From Streptomyces phaeofaciens (lineage in GTDB: Bacteria; Actinomycetota; Actinomycetes; Streptomycetales; Streptomycetaceae): DNA of 64,000 nucleotides. The notes beneath the pieces were generated by a model. The model saw only the letters and a list, made by a program, of their open reading frames with translations. It searched no databases and was not told where the DNA came from. Made by a program: the position numbers and the translations under genes. Shown piece after piece: positions 35,058-43,229 of the stretch (positions within the stretch are counted from its first letter, which is position 1; each line of letters starts with the position of its first letter). The stretch covers positions 434,001-498,000 of the forward strand of contig NZ_BMSA01000001.1 in assembly GCF_014648915.1 (NCBI RefSeq), given 5' to 3'.

Positions 35058-37127
35058 TCAGGAAGGCCGTACCGCGCCGCGCAGCGCGTCCTGGCCGGCG
35101 GCCAGGATCGGCTCCTCGCGGATGGGCGCGCCCGGGCGCGGGGCGTGGATCATCATGCCGCTGCCCGAGACCAGGCCGGTGTGGCTGAGGTCGTCGTGGA
35201 AGAAGACCAGGTCCCCCGGGCGCAGTTCGTCGAGACCGACACGGGGGAAGTCCCGCGCCTGGTCGAGCGTGGCGCGCGGAAGGGACACCCCGGCGGCCTT
35301 CCAGGCGGCCTGGTTGAGACCGGAGGGGTCGTACGACTCCGGGCCCGTGGCGCCCCACACGCAGGGCCGTCCGATCTGCGCGCGCGCGAACGCGAGCGCC
35401 TTGTCGGCCTTGCCGAGGTACGCCGTGCCGGTCGTGCCGACGGTGGCGCCCATGGGGGCCGCGGGCGGGAGTCCCGGGTCGGGGAGCGGGGCGACGGGCG
35501 CCGCGGGGGCGGCGAGCGGGGCGGTCGGGAACCCGGTCGCGGGCATCGCGACGCCGGCCGTGAGGTCCGGGGCCGGCATCGCCGGCATGGCGGCGGTGGC
35601 GGCGAGCTGGGACGCCGGATAGCCGGACGCCTGGGGCAGGAAGCCGAGTTCGGAGCCGGGCGGGCCGGGGGCGGGGGCCGGTGCCGGCATGGCGGCAGGC
35701 ATGGTCATGGCGGCCTGGGCGGCTGCCACCACGGGTGAGGCGAAGCCGAATTCGGACGTCGGGAACCCGGACGCGGGCAGGGCGCCGCCCGGTTGGGGCG
35801 CGGGTGCGGCGAAGCCGGCCGGGGGAGTCATGAAGGCGCCCGCGGGGTCGGCGAAGCCTCCGGCGGGCGCCGGGAAGCCACCCGGCGGGGTCGCGTACTC
35901 GCCGAGCGGCGCCGTGAGGGGGTCGGCCGTGGCGGCGAAGCCGCCTGCCGGTGCGGGGATACCGCCTGCCGGGGTCGTGTAGTCGGCGACCGGTGCCGTC
36001 AGGACCGCGCCCGGGGCCATGAGGGCGCCGGCGGGGTCGGTGAAGCCTGCCGGGGGTGCCGTGAAGCCGGTCGTCGGTGTCGTGAGGGCGCCCGCGGGGT
36101 CGGTGAAGCCTGCCGCGGGTGCTGTGAAGCCGGTCGTCGGTGTCGTGAAGGTGCTCATCGGGGCGGTGAGGGGGTCGGCCGCCGCGGCGAAGCCGCCTGC
36201 CGGTGCCTGGATGCCGCCTGCCGGGGTCGTGTAGTCGGCGACCGGTGCCGTCAGGACCGCGCCCGGGGCCATGAGGGCGCCGGCGGGGTCGGTGAAGCCT
36301 GCCGGGGGTGCCGTGAAGCCGGTCGTCGGTGTCGTGAAGGTGCTCATCGGGGCGGTGAGGGGGTCGGCCGCGGCGGCGAAGCCGCCTGCCGGTGCCTGGA
36401 TGCCGCCCGCGGGGGTCGAGTAGTCGGCCACCGGCGCCGCCATGCCGCCGGCGGGCGTCGCGATGCCGCCCCCCTGCGTCGTGTAGTTCGGAGCCGGTGC
36501 GACGAAGGCGGACTGCGTCATCGCGGCGAGGCCACCGGTGTCGGTCAGCGGGTCCGCGCCGGCGGGGGACGGGCTGCCCGCCCAGGCCGCCGCGGCCTCC
36601 GCGCGGAACGCCTGCTGCTCGGCCGTGTCCCCGGGCTGCCCGGCGGTCAGTTGGGGCGGCATCGTCCGGGGCGCGGTGGGCGTCGGGGCGGCGGGCGGCT
36701 CCGCGGGAGCGGCGGCGGGCAGGGCGGCGATGGCACCCCGTCCGGGCAGCTCGGGAGTGCGCCGCTCGGGGGCCTCCAGTTCGAGGCGCCGGCCGGCCTC
36801 CAGCTCGCGCATCCCCCCACCGCCGCCGGGACGTTCGTCGCGGGGCGGGCGTGCGGCGAGGGCGGGACGCTCGGGCATGCGGTCGGCGGGCAGGGTGGCG
36901 GCGAGGGTGGGGCCGACGCTGCCTCGGACCATGTCGAACCACTGCCGGGCCACGGAGTCCAGGGAGGCGTCGTCCGTCCCCCGTCCGCCGCCCGTGGCCC
37001 TGCGGCCCGCGTTCGACCTGGCGCGAGTGGCGTTGAACTTCCCGGTGTCGCTCTCGGCCCGGTCGTACAACGCGCTGACGGCCTGCTGGATCTCTGCCCG
37101 GCTAGGCTCGCCGACCTCCGTCGCCAT
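35058..37127 (-). CDS. Repeat-rich NlpC/P60-like protein lacking the catalytic Cys
   Basis: This 689-residue protein has a helical N-terminus (EIQQAVSALYDRAESDTGKF), a Pro/Ala/Thr/Gly repeat region (about 190-480) with units such as TTPAGGIQAPAGGFAAAADP, and a C-terminal NlpC/P60 domain (about 575-689). In that domain the usual YDCSGL reads YDPSGL, with Pro at about residue 601 (codon 35325-35327). A Cys does occur earlier in GRPCVWGATGP, where a Tyr is usual. The His block LSHTGLVSGSGMMIHAPRPG is kept. It may be a non-catalytic binding module. No signal peptide is seen, so export by a special route or a cytoplasmic role must be considered. ATG at 37127 follows GGAAGGAG. Confidence 0.85.
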   Translation of the reverse strand: MATEVGEPSRAEIQQAVSALYDRAESDTGKFNATRARSNAGRRATGGGRGTDDASLDSVARQWFDMVRGSVGPTLAATLPADRMPERPALAARPPRDERPGGGGGMRELEAGRRLELEAPERRTPELPGRGAIAALPAAAPAEPPAAPTPTAPRTMPPQLTAGQPGDTAEQQAFRAEAAAAWAGSPSPAGADPLTDTGGLAAMTQSAFVAPAPNYTTQGGGIATPAGGMAAPVADYSTPAGGIQAPAGGFAAAADPLTAPMSTFTTPTTGFTAPPAGFTDPAGALMAPGAVLTAPVADYTTPAGGIQAPAGGFAAAADPLTAPMSTFTTPTTGFTAPAAGFTDPAGALTTPTTGFTAPPAGFTDPAGALMAPGAVLTAPVADYTTPAGGIPAPAGGFAATADPLTAPLGEYATPPGGFPAPAGGFADPAGAFMTPPAGFAAPAPQPGGALPASGFPTSEFGFASPVVAAAQAAMTMPAAMPAPAPAPGPPGSELGFLPQASGYPASQLAATAAMPAMPAPDLTAGVAMPATGFPTAPLAAPAAPVAPLPDPGLPPAAPMGATVGTTGTAYLGKADKALAFARAQIGRPCVWGATGPESYDPSGLNQAAWKAAGVSLPRATLDQARDFPRVGLDELRPGDLVFFHDDLSHTGLVSGSGMMIHAPRPGAPIREEPILAAGQDALRGAVRPS
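35979..36419 (-). repeat. Large in-frame tandem repeat, 252 and 189 bp units
   Basis: A 252-base unit (35979-36230) is followed by a 189-base unit (36231-36419). The first hundred-odd bases of the two units are identical by eye; the shorter unit lacks an internal 63-base (21-codon) segment, which is itself a duplication in the longer unit. Degenerate copies flank both sides. Differences are whole codons, so the frame is kept. Confidence 0.85.
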
Positions 37128-37607
37128 GGAAGACGTACTCCTTCCGTGCTCCGCCGGCCGAGGGGCGGTGGACCCCGGGCGCCCCGCGGATCGGGTGCGC
37201 CTCAAGCTCCTTGCCCTGCCGGGCGGTTGAGCCGTCCACCCCGGGTGCTGATCGCTGTCCCGGATCCGGCCGCACCCAAGAGTGCCACGGACTCGGCGGA
37301 GGCCGCGCGGCCCGGCGGGGTTCGCCGGAGTCGGTCGTGCGGCCAGGGCGCCAAACTAACCAACTTGTGTGCCCTGTGTGAAGATTGAAGTGTTAAATGT
37401 CCGATACGTATTCGTGACCTTCGTCTCTTGTTCCGGCTCTCCTTGAACGCCCCGCCCCCGCGTCTCCGCAGGTCCCCGCCCTGCCGCCGATCATCGGCAA
37501 TGGAATCGAGCGTCCTGGCGATCGATTCGATCGTTGACTCTTGTGGTGCCCACCCTTTCACGCGTAGCTTCGTGGCATTCGTTCGTCCTCCCGAGCCGGG
37601 GTGTGCC
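37128..37607. other. Divergent regulatory region, NlpC-like gene / aminotransferase gene
   Basis: The 480 bases between these divergent genes include an AT-richer stretch (37350-37420, with TTGAAG at 37385 and TATTCG at 37409, an 18-base spacing that could be a promoter) and a perfect palindrome at 37519-37533 followed by TTGACT. No supported gene lies here. Confidence 0.5.
37519..37533. promoter_or_regulatory. Perfect 15-bp palindrome upstream of the aminotransferase gene
   Basis: CGATCGATTCGATCG is a 7-1-7 inverted repeat ending one base before TTGACT, 75 bases before the aminotransferase start. The Lrp-type regulator encoded downstream is a candidate to bind it. Confidence 0.5.
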
Positions 37608-38957
37608 ATGGACCGTGCCCGACTGCGTCAGCTGCTGGCCCGCGAGAGCGCGGAGGCAGAGTGCGCCAATCCCCGCTCCCGCGCCGCCTACGCCGAGGCC
37701 GAACACCTCTTCGGCCGGGTGCCGATGACCTGGATGAACAAGACGGCCGGAGCCTTCCCCCGGTACCTGGAGTCCGCGCACGGCGCCCGCGTCCGGGACA
37801 TCGACGGACACGAGTACATCGACTTCTGCCTCGGCGACACCGGAGCCATGGCCGGCCACTCGCCGGCCGCCGTCACCGACGCCGTACAGCACCGCTTCAC
37901 CGCCCTCGGCGGCGCCACCGCGATGCTGCCCACACAGGACGCGGAATGGGTCGGAGCCGAGCTGACCCGGCGCTTCGGGCCGACCCGCTGGAGCTTCTCG
38001 CTGACCGCGACCGACGCCAACCGCTGGGCGATCCGGCTCGCCCGGGCCGTCACCGGCCGCCCGAAGATCCTGGTCAACAGCTACTGCTACCACGGCAGCG
38101 TCGACGAGTCCCTGATCGTGACCGGCCCCGACGGCCGGGGCGCCGCCCGCCCCGGCAACGTCGGCGCCCCCTGCGACGTCACCCTCACCAGCCGGGTCGC
38201 CGAGTTCAACGACCTGGACCACCTGGAGCGGGAGCTGGCCCACGGCGACGTGGCCGCCGTCCTGATGGAACCCGCCCTCACCAACATCGGCATCGTGCTG
38301 CCCGAGCCCGGCTACCTGGAGGGCGTGCGCGAACTGACCCGCCGGCACGGCACCCTCCTGATCAACGACGAGACGCACACCTTCTCCGCCGGCCCCGGCG
38401 GCTGCACCGGTGCCTGGGGCCTGGAGCCGGACGTCCTGACCATCGGCAAGGCCATCGGCGGCGGCATCCCGGCCGGTGCCTACGGCCTCTCCGCCGAACT
38501 GGCCGACCGGCTGCTGGGCCGCGACGACCTGGACCTCGTCGACATGGGCGGCGTCGGCGGCACCCTCGCCGGCAACGCGCTGTCGGTCGCCGCGACCCGG
38601 GCCACCCTCGAACACGTCCTGACGGACGAGGCGTTCGCCCGCATGTGCCGGCTCGCCGAGCGCTTCGAGGCCGGTGTGCGCGCGGGCATCGAGGCCCACG
38701 CCCTGCCCTGGACGGTCAGCCGTCTCGGCGCCCGCACCGAGTACCGGTTCACCGCCCCCGCACCCCGCACCGGCACCGAGGCGGCCACCGCCTCGGACCC
38801 CGAGCTGGAGGACTTCCTCCACCTCTACCTGGCCAACCGGGGCATCCTGCTCACCCCGTTCCACAACATGGCCCTGATGTGCCCCGACACCACCGAACAG
38901 GACGTCGACACCCACACCGCGCTGTTCGCCGCCGCCCTGGCCGAACTGGCCGGCTGA
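37608..38957 (+). CDS. Class III aminotransferase (GSA-aminotransferase-like)
   Basis: This 449-residue PLP enzyme carries class III landmarks: VRDIDGHEYIDFCLGDTGAM, GPTRWSFSLTATDANRWAIR, NDETHTFSAGPGG with the PLP-binding Asp at about residue 254, and DVLTIGKAIGGGIPAG with the PLP Lys at about 281. The long N-terminal part with LFGRVPMTWMNKTAGAFPRY resembles glutamate-1-semialdehyde-type aminotransferases, but the hemL gene is normally elsewhere. The amino donor and acceptor are unknown. An Lrp/AsnC regulator gene follows after 26 bases on the same strand, a layout typical of amino-acid-responsive catabolism or beta-amino-acid use. Confidence 0.9.
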   Translation: MDRARLRQLLARESAEAECANPRSRAAYAEAEHLFGRVPMTWMNKTAGAFPRYLESAHGARVRDIDGHEYIDFCLGDTGAMAGHSPAAVTDAVQHRFTALGGATAMLPTQDAEWVGAELTRRFGPTRWSFSLTATDANRWAIRLARAVTGRPKILVNSYCYHGSVDESLIVTGPDGRGAARPGNVGAPCDVTLTSRVAEFNDLDHLERELAHGDVAAVLMEPALTNIGIVLPEPGYLEGVRELTRRHGTLLINDETHTFSAGPGGCTGAWGLEPDVLTIGKAIGGGIPAGAYGLSAELADRLLGRDDLDLVDMGGVGGTLAGNALSVAATRATLEHVLTDEAFARMCRLAERFEAGVRAGIEAHALPWTVSRLGARTEYRFTAPAPRTGTEAATASDPELEDFLHLYLANRGILLTPFHNMALMCPDTTEQDVDTHTALFAAALAELAG

Positions 38958-38983
38958 GCCCCCGACCGGACAAGGAGCCACCC

Positions 38984-39424
38984 GTGGACGAGATCGACCG
39001 GGCCATCCTGCGCGAGCTGCAGACCGACGGACGCATCGCGTACGCCGACCTCGGCCCCCGCGTCGGCCTGTCCGCCTCCGCCGCCCGCCAGCGCCTCCAG
39101 CGACTGCTGGACTCCCGCGCCGTGCAGGTCGTCGGCGTCACCGACCCGATGGCCATGGGCGGCCAGGCCATGGCGCTCCTCGGCATCACCGCCGCCGGCG
39201 ACCCGCGCCCCGTCGCCGACGCGCTCGCCGCCCACCCCGAGGTCGTCTACTCGGTGCTCACCTCCGGCGGCTTCGACCTGTTCGCCGAGGTGGTCAGCCC
39301 CACCGCCAAGGACCTCCTCGACTTCGTCAACGACACCGTCCGGCAGACCGAGGGCGTCGCCGCCGTCCAGTCCTTCCCCTACTTCGCCATCCACACCCAC
39401 CGCTTCCTGTGGGACGTGGGCTGA
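38984..39424 (+). CDS. Lrp/AsnC-family regulator
   Basis: This 146-residue protein has the AsnC helix-turn-helix at residues 3-60 (DEIDRAILRELQTDGRIAYA, DLGPRVGLSASAARQRLQRL) and the ligand-binding RAM domain at about 68-140 (AMALLGITAAG, VYSVLTSGGFDLFAEVV). Such regulators respond to amino acids. The GTG at 38984 follows AAGGAG at six bases. It is transcribed with the class III aminotransferase gene and probably controls it, perhaps through the palindrome at 37519-37533. Confidence 0.93.
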   Translation: MDEIDRAILRELQTDGRIAYADLGPRVGLSASAARQRLQRLLDSRAVQVVGVTDPMAMGGQAMALLGITAAGDPRPVADALAAHPEVVYSVLTSGGFDLFAEVVSPTAKDLLDFVNDTVRQTEGVAAVQSFPYFAIHTHRFLWDVG

Positions 39425-39460
39425 GCACCTCCGGTCGGATCCGGGTGGAGAATGGCCGGC

Positions 39461-40069
39461 ATGCGTGTTGACTACGATCCCGAGTTCCTGGGCGCGGGGG
39501 CCTTCTACCGGCTGCTGACCGCCGTCGTCGTCCCCCGCCCGATCGCCTGGGTGTCGACCCTGGCGCCCGACGGAACGACCGCCAACCTCGCCCCGCACTC
39601 CTTCTTCACCGTCGCCTGCACCGACCCGCCGATCGTGCAGTTCACCTCCGTCGGCCGCAAGGACTCGCTGCGCAACGTCGAGGCCACGGGCGAGTTCGTC
39701 GTCAACTTCGCGCCCGAGCCGCTCTTCGAGGCGATCAACGCCAGCGCCACCGACTTTCCCTCGCACGAGGGCGAGTTCGACGCGGTCGGCATCGAGCGGG
39801 AACCCTCCCTGCGGGTGAAGCCGCCCCGCGTGGCCGCCTCGCCGGTGGCCCTGGAATGCCGGCTGCACTCCACGCTCGGCATCGGCAACTCCACGCTGGT
39901 TCTCGGCCAGGTCGTGCACGCCGCCGTACGCGAGGACGCCGTCGTCGACGGCCTCCCCGACATCCGACGGCTCAAGCCCCTCGCCCGGCTGGGCCGCAAC
40001 GAGTGGGGCACCGTCGGCGAGGTCCACGACCTGGCCCGCATCCCCTACCGAGACTGGCCGAAGGCCTGA
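39461..40069 (+). CDS. Flavin reductase family protein
   Basis: This 202-residue protein is of the flavin reductase/FMN-binding split-barrel type: AVVVPRPIAWVSTLAPDGTTANLAPHSFF then PPIVQFTSVGRKDSLRN and ATGEFVVNFAPEPL. Members bind FMN and reduce flavins or act as oxidoreductases; the substrate is unknown. ATG at 39461 fits the GGAG upstream; ATG at 39452 overlaps it. It follows the Lrp gene by 36 bases and may be in the same transcript. A terminator lies after it. Confidence 0.88.
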   Translation: MRVDYDPEFLGAGAFYRLLTAVVVPRPIAWVSTLAPDGTTANLAPHSFFTVACTDPPIVQFTSVGRKDSLRNVEATGEFVVNFAPEPLFEAINASATDFPSHEGEFDAVGIEREPSLRVKPPRVAASPVALECRLHSTLGIGNSTLVLGQVVHAAVREDAVVDGLPDIRRLKPLARLGRNEWGTVGEVHDLARIPYRDWPKA

Positions 40070-40074
40070 CGTCC

Positions 40075-40110
40075 GGGTGGTCCGCGGCCCCGGGCGCCCG
40101 TGGACCACCC
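40075..40110 (+). terminator. Terminator after flavin reductase gene
   Basis: GGGTGGTCC (40075-40083) and GGACCACCC (40102-40110) form a perfect 9-bp stem with a GC-rich 18-base loop. Confidence 0.65.
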
Positions 40111-40138
40111 TCCGGCACCGCCTCCGTAGAGTGATCAT

Positions 40139-41839
40139 GTGAATCGATCAGACACACCCGACATCCATCTGCCCCCGCTCACCGTGTCCGAGGCCGACCG
40201 GCTGCGCGCCCTGGTCGCCGACCACTTCGCCGCCCGCCACGGCGTACGGCCGGCCGTCACCACGGACACCGCCGAGCACGACGGCCACCGCCACCCGCTC
40301 GCCAACCTCGCCCGCTGGTGCCGTGACATACCCGAGGCGGAGTGGCCCGCACTGGTCCGGCAGCACTTCACCCGCCTGGAGTCCGCCTCCCAGGGCGGCG
40401 AGGACGCCGGGCAGCTGCTGAGCCGCACCCGGCTGCGCCTGCTGCCCGCCGACGCCCTCCCCGCCGACGCGGCCCACCGGTTCCGCTACGTCCGCCCGGT
40501 CGCCGAGGACCTCGTCGCCGCCCTCGCGCTGGACGCACCCGACTCCGTGCGGATCCTCGGCGACGACGACGTGGTGCGGGCCGGCGGGAACGCGCTCTGG
40601 AACGCGGCGCACGCCAATCTGCTGGCCGACCCGTTCGAGCACAGCGAGATCCGCACCCCGTCCGGAGCCCTGCTGCACTCCGTCCACGGCGACTCCCACT
40701 TCGTGGCGAGCCGGGCGCTGACCCTGCCGGAGACGGCCCGCGCGGTCACCGGCCGCGACCTCCCGGACGCCGGCGCGCTGGTCGCCGTACCGACCCGGCA
40801 CCTGCTGGCCTTCCACCCCATCGTGGACGGCACGGTCGTCGACGCCGTCAACGAGCTGGGCGCCTACGCCCTCGGCGCCTACCAGGACGGCCCCGGCGCG
40901 CTCACGCCTCGCCTGTACTGGTGGCACCGGGGCAGGCTGGAGTGCCTCACCGCCTTCGACCACGACACCCGGGCCCTGTCCGTCGCTCCGCCGCAGGAGC
41001 TGCTGGACCTGATGCGGAGTCTGCGCGGCGGCGGGGGCCGCACAGACGAGACGCTCACCCTGACGGAGCTGACCGGAGGGCTCGCACAGGACCCGGGCCG
41101 GTTCCGGCCGGCCCTCGCGACCGCCCTGGCCGAGGCCCTCACCCGCTGCGCCGACGACCCGGACGCCGCGAAGCTCGAGACATGGGAGGCCTGGGTCACC
41201 GCCGTGCAGATCGGCGGCGCCCTCTTCACCACCGCGCTCGCCCGCGAGGGCACGGTCGACTGCCGGATCGGCGACCGGGTGCACACCCTGCCCGCCACCG
41301 GCCCCGCCCCCCACGCCGACGCCCGCGCCTGGCTCGACGCCTGCTGGCTCGCCCTCGTCTGCCGCGAGCACGAGCGGCTGGAGACACTGCGCCGGACACC
41401 GCTGGAGGAACTGCGCCGGGCGAGCCCCGACGAGGACGACTACGTCTTCCACTGGATCGACACCCTCCAGGGCTACCTGGGGCGGATTCCGGGCGACGAC
41501 ATCGTGCCCAGACTGGCCGCCACCATGGAGTCCTCGCACCCGCACGTGGCCACCCGCACCCCGGCCGACTTCGTCAACCTCGTCGACTACCAGCCCGTGG
41601 CCGTCTTCCACCGCGTCCTCACCCAGCAGCCGGAGCAGTTCGCCGAGGCGCTCTCCGAGGCCCTCGCGCACCACGCCGTCTACTACCGGGACTCCGCCGA
41701 CCCGCGCGGCCGGGTCCCGCTGGGCCTCCTCGCGATGGCCTGCCTCGCCCACGACATCGGCCTCCCCGTCGACACCACGTCGCCGTACCTGCCGAGGCAT
41801 CTGGTCGAACGGTCGTGGTACGGCGAGTTCGCCACCTGA
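40139..41839 (+). CDS. Immunity-49-like protein fused to an extra N-terminal domain
   Basis: This 566-residue protein joins two parts. Residues about 290-566 match immunity protein 49 (Imm49): WEAWVTAVQIGGALFTTALA, ARAWLDACWLALVCREHERL, HWIDTLQGYLG, DFVNLVDYQPVAVFHRVLTQ and AHHAVYYRDS. The N-terminal part (RFRYVRPVAEDLVAALALD, SVHGDSHFVASRALTLPETA, PTRHLLAFHPIVDGTVVDAV) resembles a separate Streptomyces hypothetical protein often found beside Imm49 genes. Imm49 proteins neutralise toxins of polymorphic toxin systems; no toxin gene is seen here. The GTG at 40139 has no strong ribosome binding site. The recognition of Imm49 is from memory of the family. Confidence 0.75.
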   Translation: MNRSDTPDIHLPPLTVSEADRLRALVADHFAARHGVRPAVTTDTAEHDGHRHPLANLARWCRDIPEAEWPALVRQHFTRLESASQGGEDAGQLLSRTRLRLLPADALPADAAHRFRYVRPVAEDLVAALALDAPDSVRILGDDDVVRAGGNALWNAAHANLLADPFEHSEIRTPSGALLHSVHGDSHFVASRALTLPETARAVTGRDLPDAGALVAVPTRHLLAFHPIVDGTVVDAVNELGAYALGAYQDGPGALTPRLYWWHRGRLECLTAFDHDTRALSVAPPQELLDLMRSLRGGGGRTDETLTLTELTGGLAQDPGRFRPALATALAEALTRCADDPDAAKLETWEAWVTAVQIGGALFTTALAREGTVDCRIGDRVHTLPATGPAPHADARAWLDACWLALVCREHERLETLRRTPLEELRRASPDEDDYVFHWIDTLQGYLGRIPGDDIVPRLAATMESSHPHVATRTPADFVNLVDYQPVAVFHRVLTQQPEQFAEALSEALAHHAVYYRDSADPRGRVPLGLLAMACLAHDIGLPVDTTSPYLPRHLVERSWYGEFAT

Positions 41840-41865
41840 GGCCGAACCGGTCGTATCCTCGGATC

Positions 41866-42219
41866 ATGACGATACGAGGCAGCGCGGACGGCTCCTGGGG
41901 CTCGCTCTGGTCGAAGGACTCGACACTGTCGATCGGTTCGGTCGGCTCGTTCCTGTCCGTCGGCTCCGTGGGCAGCTTTCTCTCGGTCGGCTCGGTGGGC
42001 AGCGCGATGTCCGTGGGCTCGGTCGGCTCCGCCACGTCCGTCGCGTCGGTGGGGTCCTGGCTGAGCGTGCGGTCGGTGCTGTCCGCCTGCTCCACCGGCT
42101 CGGTCCTCGCCTGGCGCTCCCGCAACGGCAACGGCGTCGGCGCGGGAGCGGCCGCGGCCGCCGGGGTGGTGCTGCTGTGCGCGTGGACGGCGGGCCGGGG
42201 CCGCGCCCGGCGGGGCTGA
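41866..42219 (+). CDS. Nonapeptide-repeat protein (LSVGSVGSF repeats)
   Basis: This 117-residue protein starts MTIRGSADGSWGSLWSKDST and then has seven 9-residue repeats of the form [L/M/T/C]-S-V-G-S-V-G-S-[F/A/W] (residues 21-83). A short basic linker (WRSRNGNGV) and a hydrophobic stretch AGAAAAAGVVLLCAWTAG follow. The strict 9-residue period with alternating small residues suggests a beta-solenoid or beta-roll, but calcium-binding RTX residues are missing. It begins 26 bases after the Imm49-fusion gene and may be co-transcribed. No function is known; I recall similar SVGS-repeat proteins in Streptomyces without a described role. Confidence 0.7.
   Translation: MTIRGSADGSWGSLWSKDSTLSIGSVGSFLSVGSVGSFLSVGSVGSAMSVGSVGSATSVASVGSWLSVRSVLSACSTGSVLAWRSRNGNGVGAGAAAAAGVVLLCAWTAGRGRARRG
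41926..42114 (+). repeat. 27-bp coding tandem repeat, seven units
   Basis: Seven 27-base units encode the nonapeptide repeats of the protein at 41866-42219. The middle units are the most alike (FLSVGSVGSF twice); the last two are degenerate. Confidence 0.9.
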
Positions 42220-42242
42220 TCACCGTGCGCCGGTGAGCCGAG

Positions 42243-42260
42243 CCGGGCAGAGCGGCCCGG
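42243..42260. terminator. Possible bidirectional terminator
   Basis: CCGGGC and GCCCGG form a 6-bp stem with a six-base loop directly beside the stop of the AraC gene, and a second small hairpin (TCACCG/CGGTGA, 42220-42236) lies just before it. Both sit between convergent genes. Confidence 0.4.
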
Positions 42261-43229
42261 TCAGCCCGCGAGCGGCAGCCGTGCGCCGGCGCCACGCCAC
42301 TCGCGGGGGGAGAGCCCGTAGGCGGTGCGGAAGACCCGGCTGAAGTGAGCCGGGTTGGCGAAACCCCACCGCTGCGCGACCGCCGACACCGTGGGCGCCG
42401 ACGGGCCGCGCAGGGACAGCTCCCGGGCGCACTCCTCCAGCCGTCTGCGCCTGATCAGCCGCCCGACGGTGACCCCCTCCTCCTCGAACAGCCGGTGCAG
42501 ATAGCGCACGGAGATGTGGTGGGCGGCCGCCACGCTCTGCGGGGACAGCTCCGGATCGCCGAGCCGGCGGTCGATGTGGTCCCGGATGCGCGGCACCAGA
42601 TGGTGGTGCGGGTCCTCCTCGGGCGGCCCGTCGCCCGCGGTCCGCTCGTTCACGAGCGTGGCGAACAGATCCACCGCACTGGAGGCCAGCCGGGCCGCGA
42701 CGGCCGGGGAGCAGGGCGGCACCGACGACGTCAGCGTGGTCAGGAAGGACGCCAGCAGCGCGCCGAGGCCGTCGGTGCCGGCGACCGCGGTGCCGGTGAC
42801 CCGCCGCAGGTCCTCCTCGGGCAGCCCCACCGCCCGCCGGGGCATGTGGACCACCAGGGCGGAGAACCGGCGCGGACAGTCCAGCGAGTACGGCCGTGCC
42901 GTGTCGTAGACCATGAGATCGCTCTCGCCCACCAGGGCGCGGCGGCCGTCCTGGAGCAGCGTCGCCGTGCCGGCCGTCTGCACCGCGACCGCCACGTAGT
43001 CCGCGGCCGAGCGGGCGATGTGCGCGGCGGTGCGGCTGGTGCGCTGGGCGTCGGCCTCGACCGTGGAGACGCGCAGCCAGCCCAGCCGGTCCGTGGAGAC
43101 GCGGCCCGAGAACGGGCCGTCGCCGCGCGCGGTGACGGCCATCGGCACCAGCGCCCTGCCCAGCGCGTCGCGCCAGTACGCGAGTTTCTCCCCGTCGGGA
43201 ACCGAAGCCGTCGTACACACCAGGGCCAC
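42261..43229 (-). CDS. AraC-family transcriptional regulator
   Basis: This 322-residue protein has an AraC-binding-like N-terminal domain (EKLAYWRDALGRALVPMAV, ADYVAVAVQTAGTATL) and a C-terminal AraC double helix-turn-helix (RIRDHIDRRLGDPELSPQSV, VAAAHHISVRYLHRLFEEEG, and VAQRWGFANPAHFSRVFRTA, YGLSPREWR). The YWRDAL start is typical of many Streptomyces AraC regulators. The GTG at 43229 follows GAGGAGAG at seven bases. It is flanked by a nonapeptide-repeat gene and an NB-ARC regulator gene; its target is unclear. Confidence 0.92.
   Translation of the reverse strand: MALVCTTASVPDGEKLAYWRDALGRALVPMAVTARGDGPFSGRVSTDRLGWLRVSTVEADAQRTSRTAAHIARSAADYVAVAVQTAGTATLLQDGRRALVGESDLMVYDTARPYSLDCPRRFSALVVHMPRRAVGLPEEDLRRVTGTAVAGTDGLGALLASFLTTLTSSVPPCSPAVAARLASSAVDLFATLVNERTAGDGPPEEDPHHHLVPRIRDHIDRRLGDPELSPQSVAAAHHISVRYLHRLFEEEGVTVGRLIRRRRLEECARELSLRGPSAPTVSAVAQRWGFANPAHFSRVFRTAYGLSPREWRGAGARLPLAG

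Noticed and set aside
33679..40069. Secondary-metabolite cluster built from the P450, aminotransferase and flavin reductase
   Set aside because: The genes are on different strands, separated by unrelated genes, and no scaffold-forming enzyme (PKS, NRPS, terpene cyclase) is present.
41866..42219. RTX toxin fragment
   Set aside because: The nine-residue period is like RTX, but the calcium-binding GGxGxD pattern is absent and no secretion genes are nearby.
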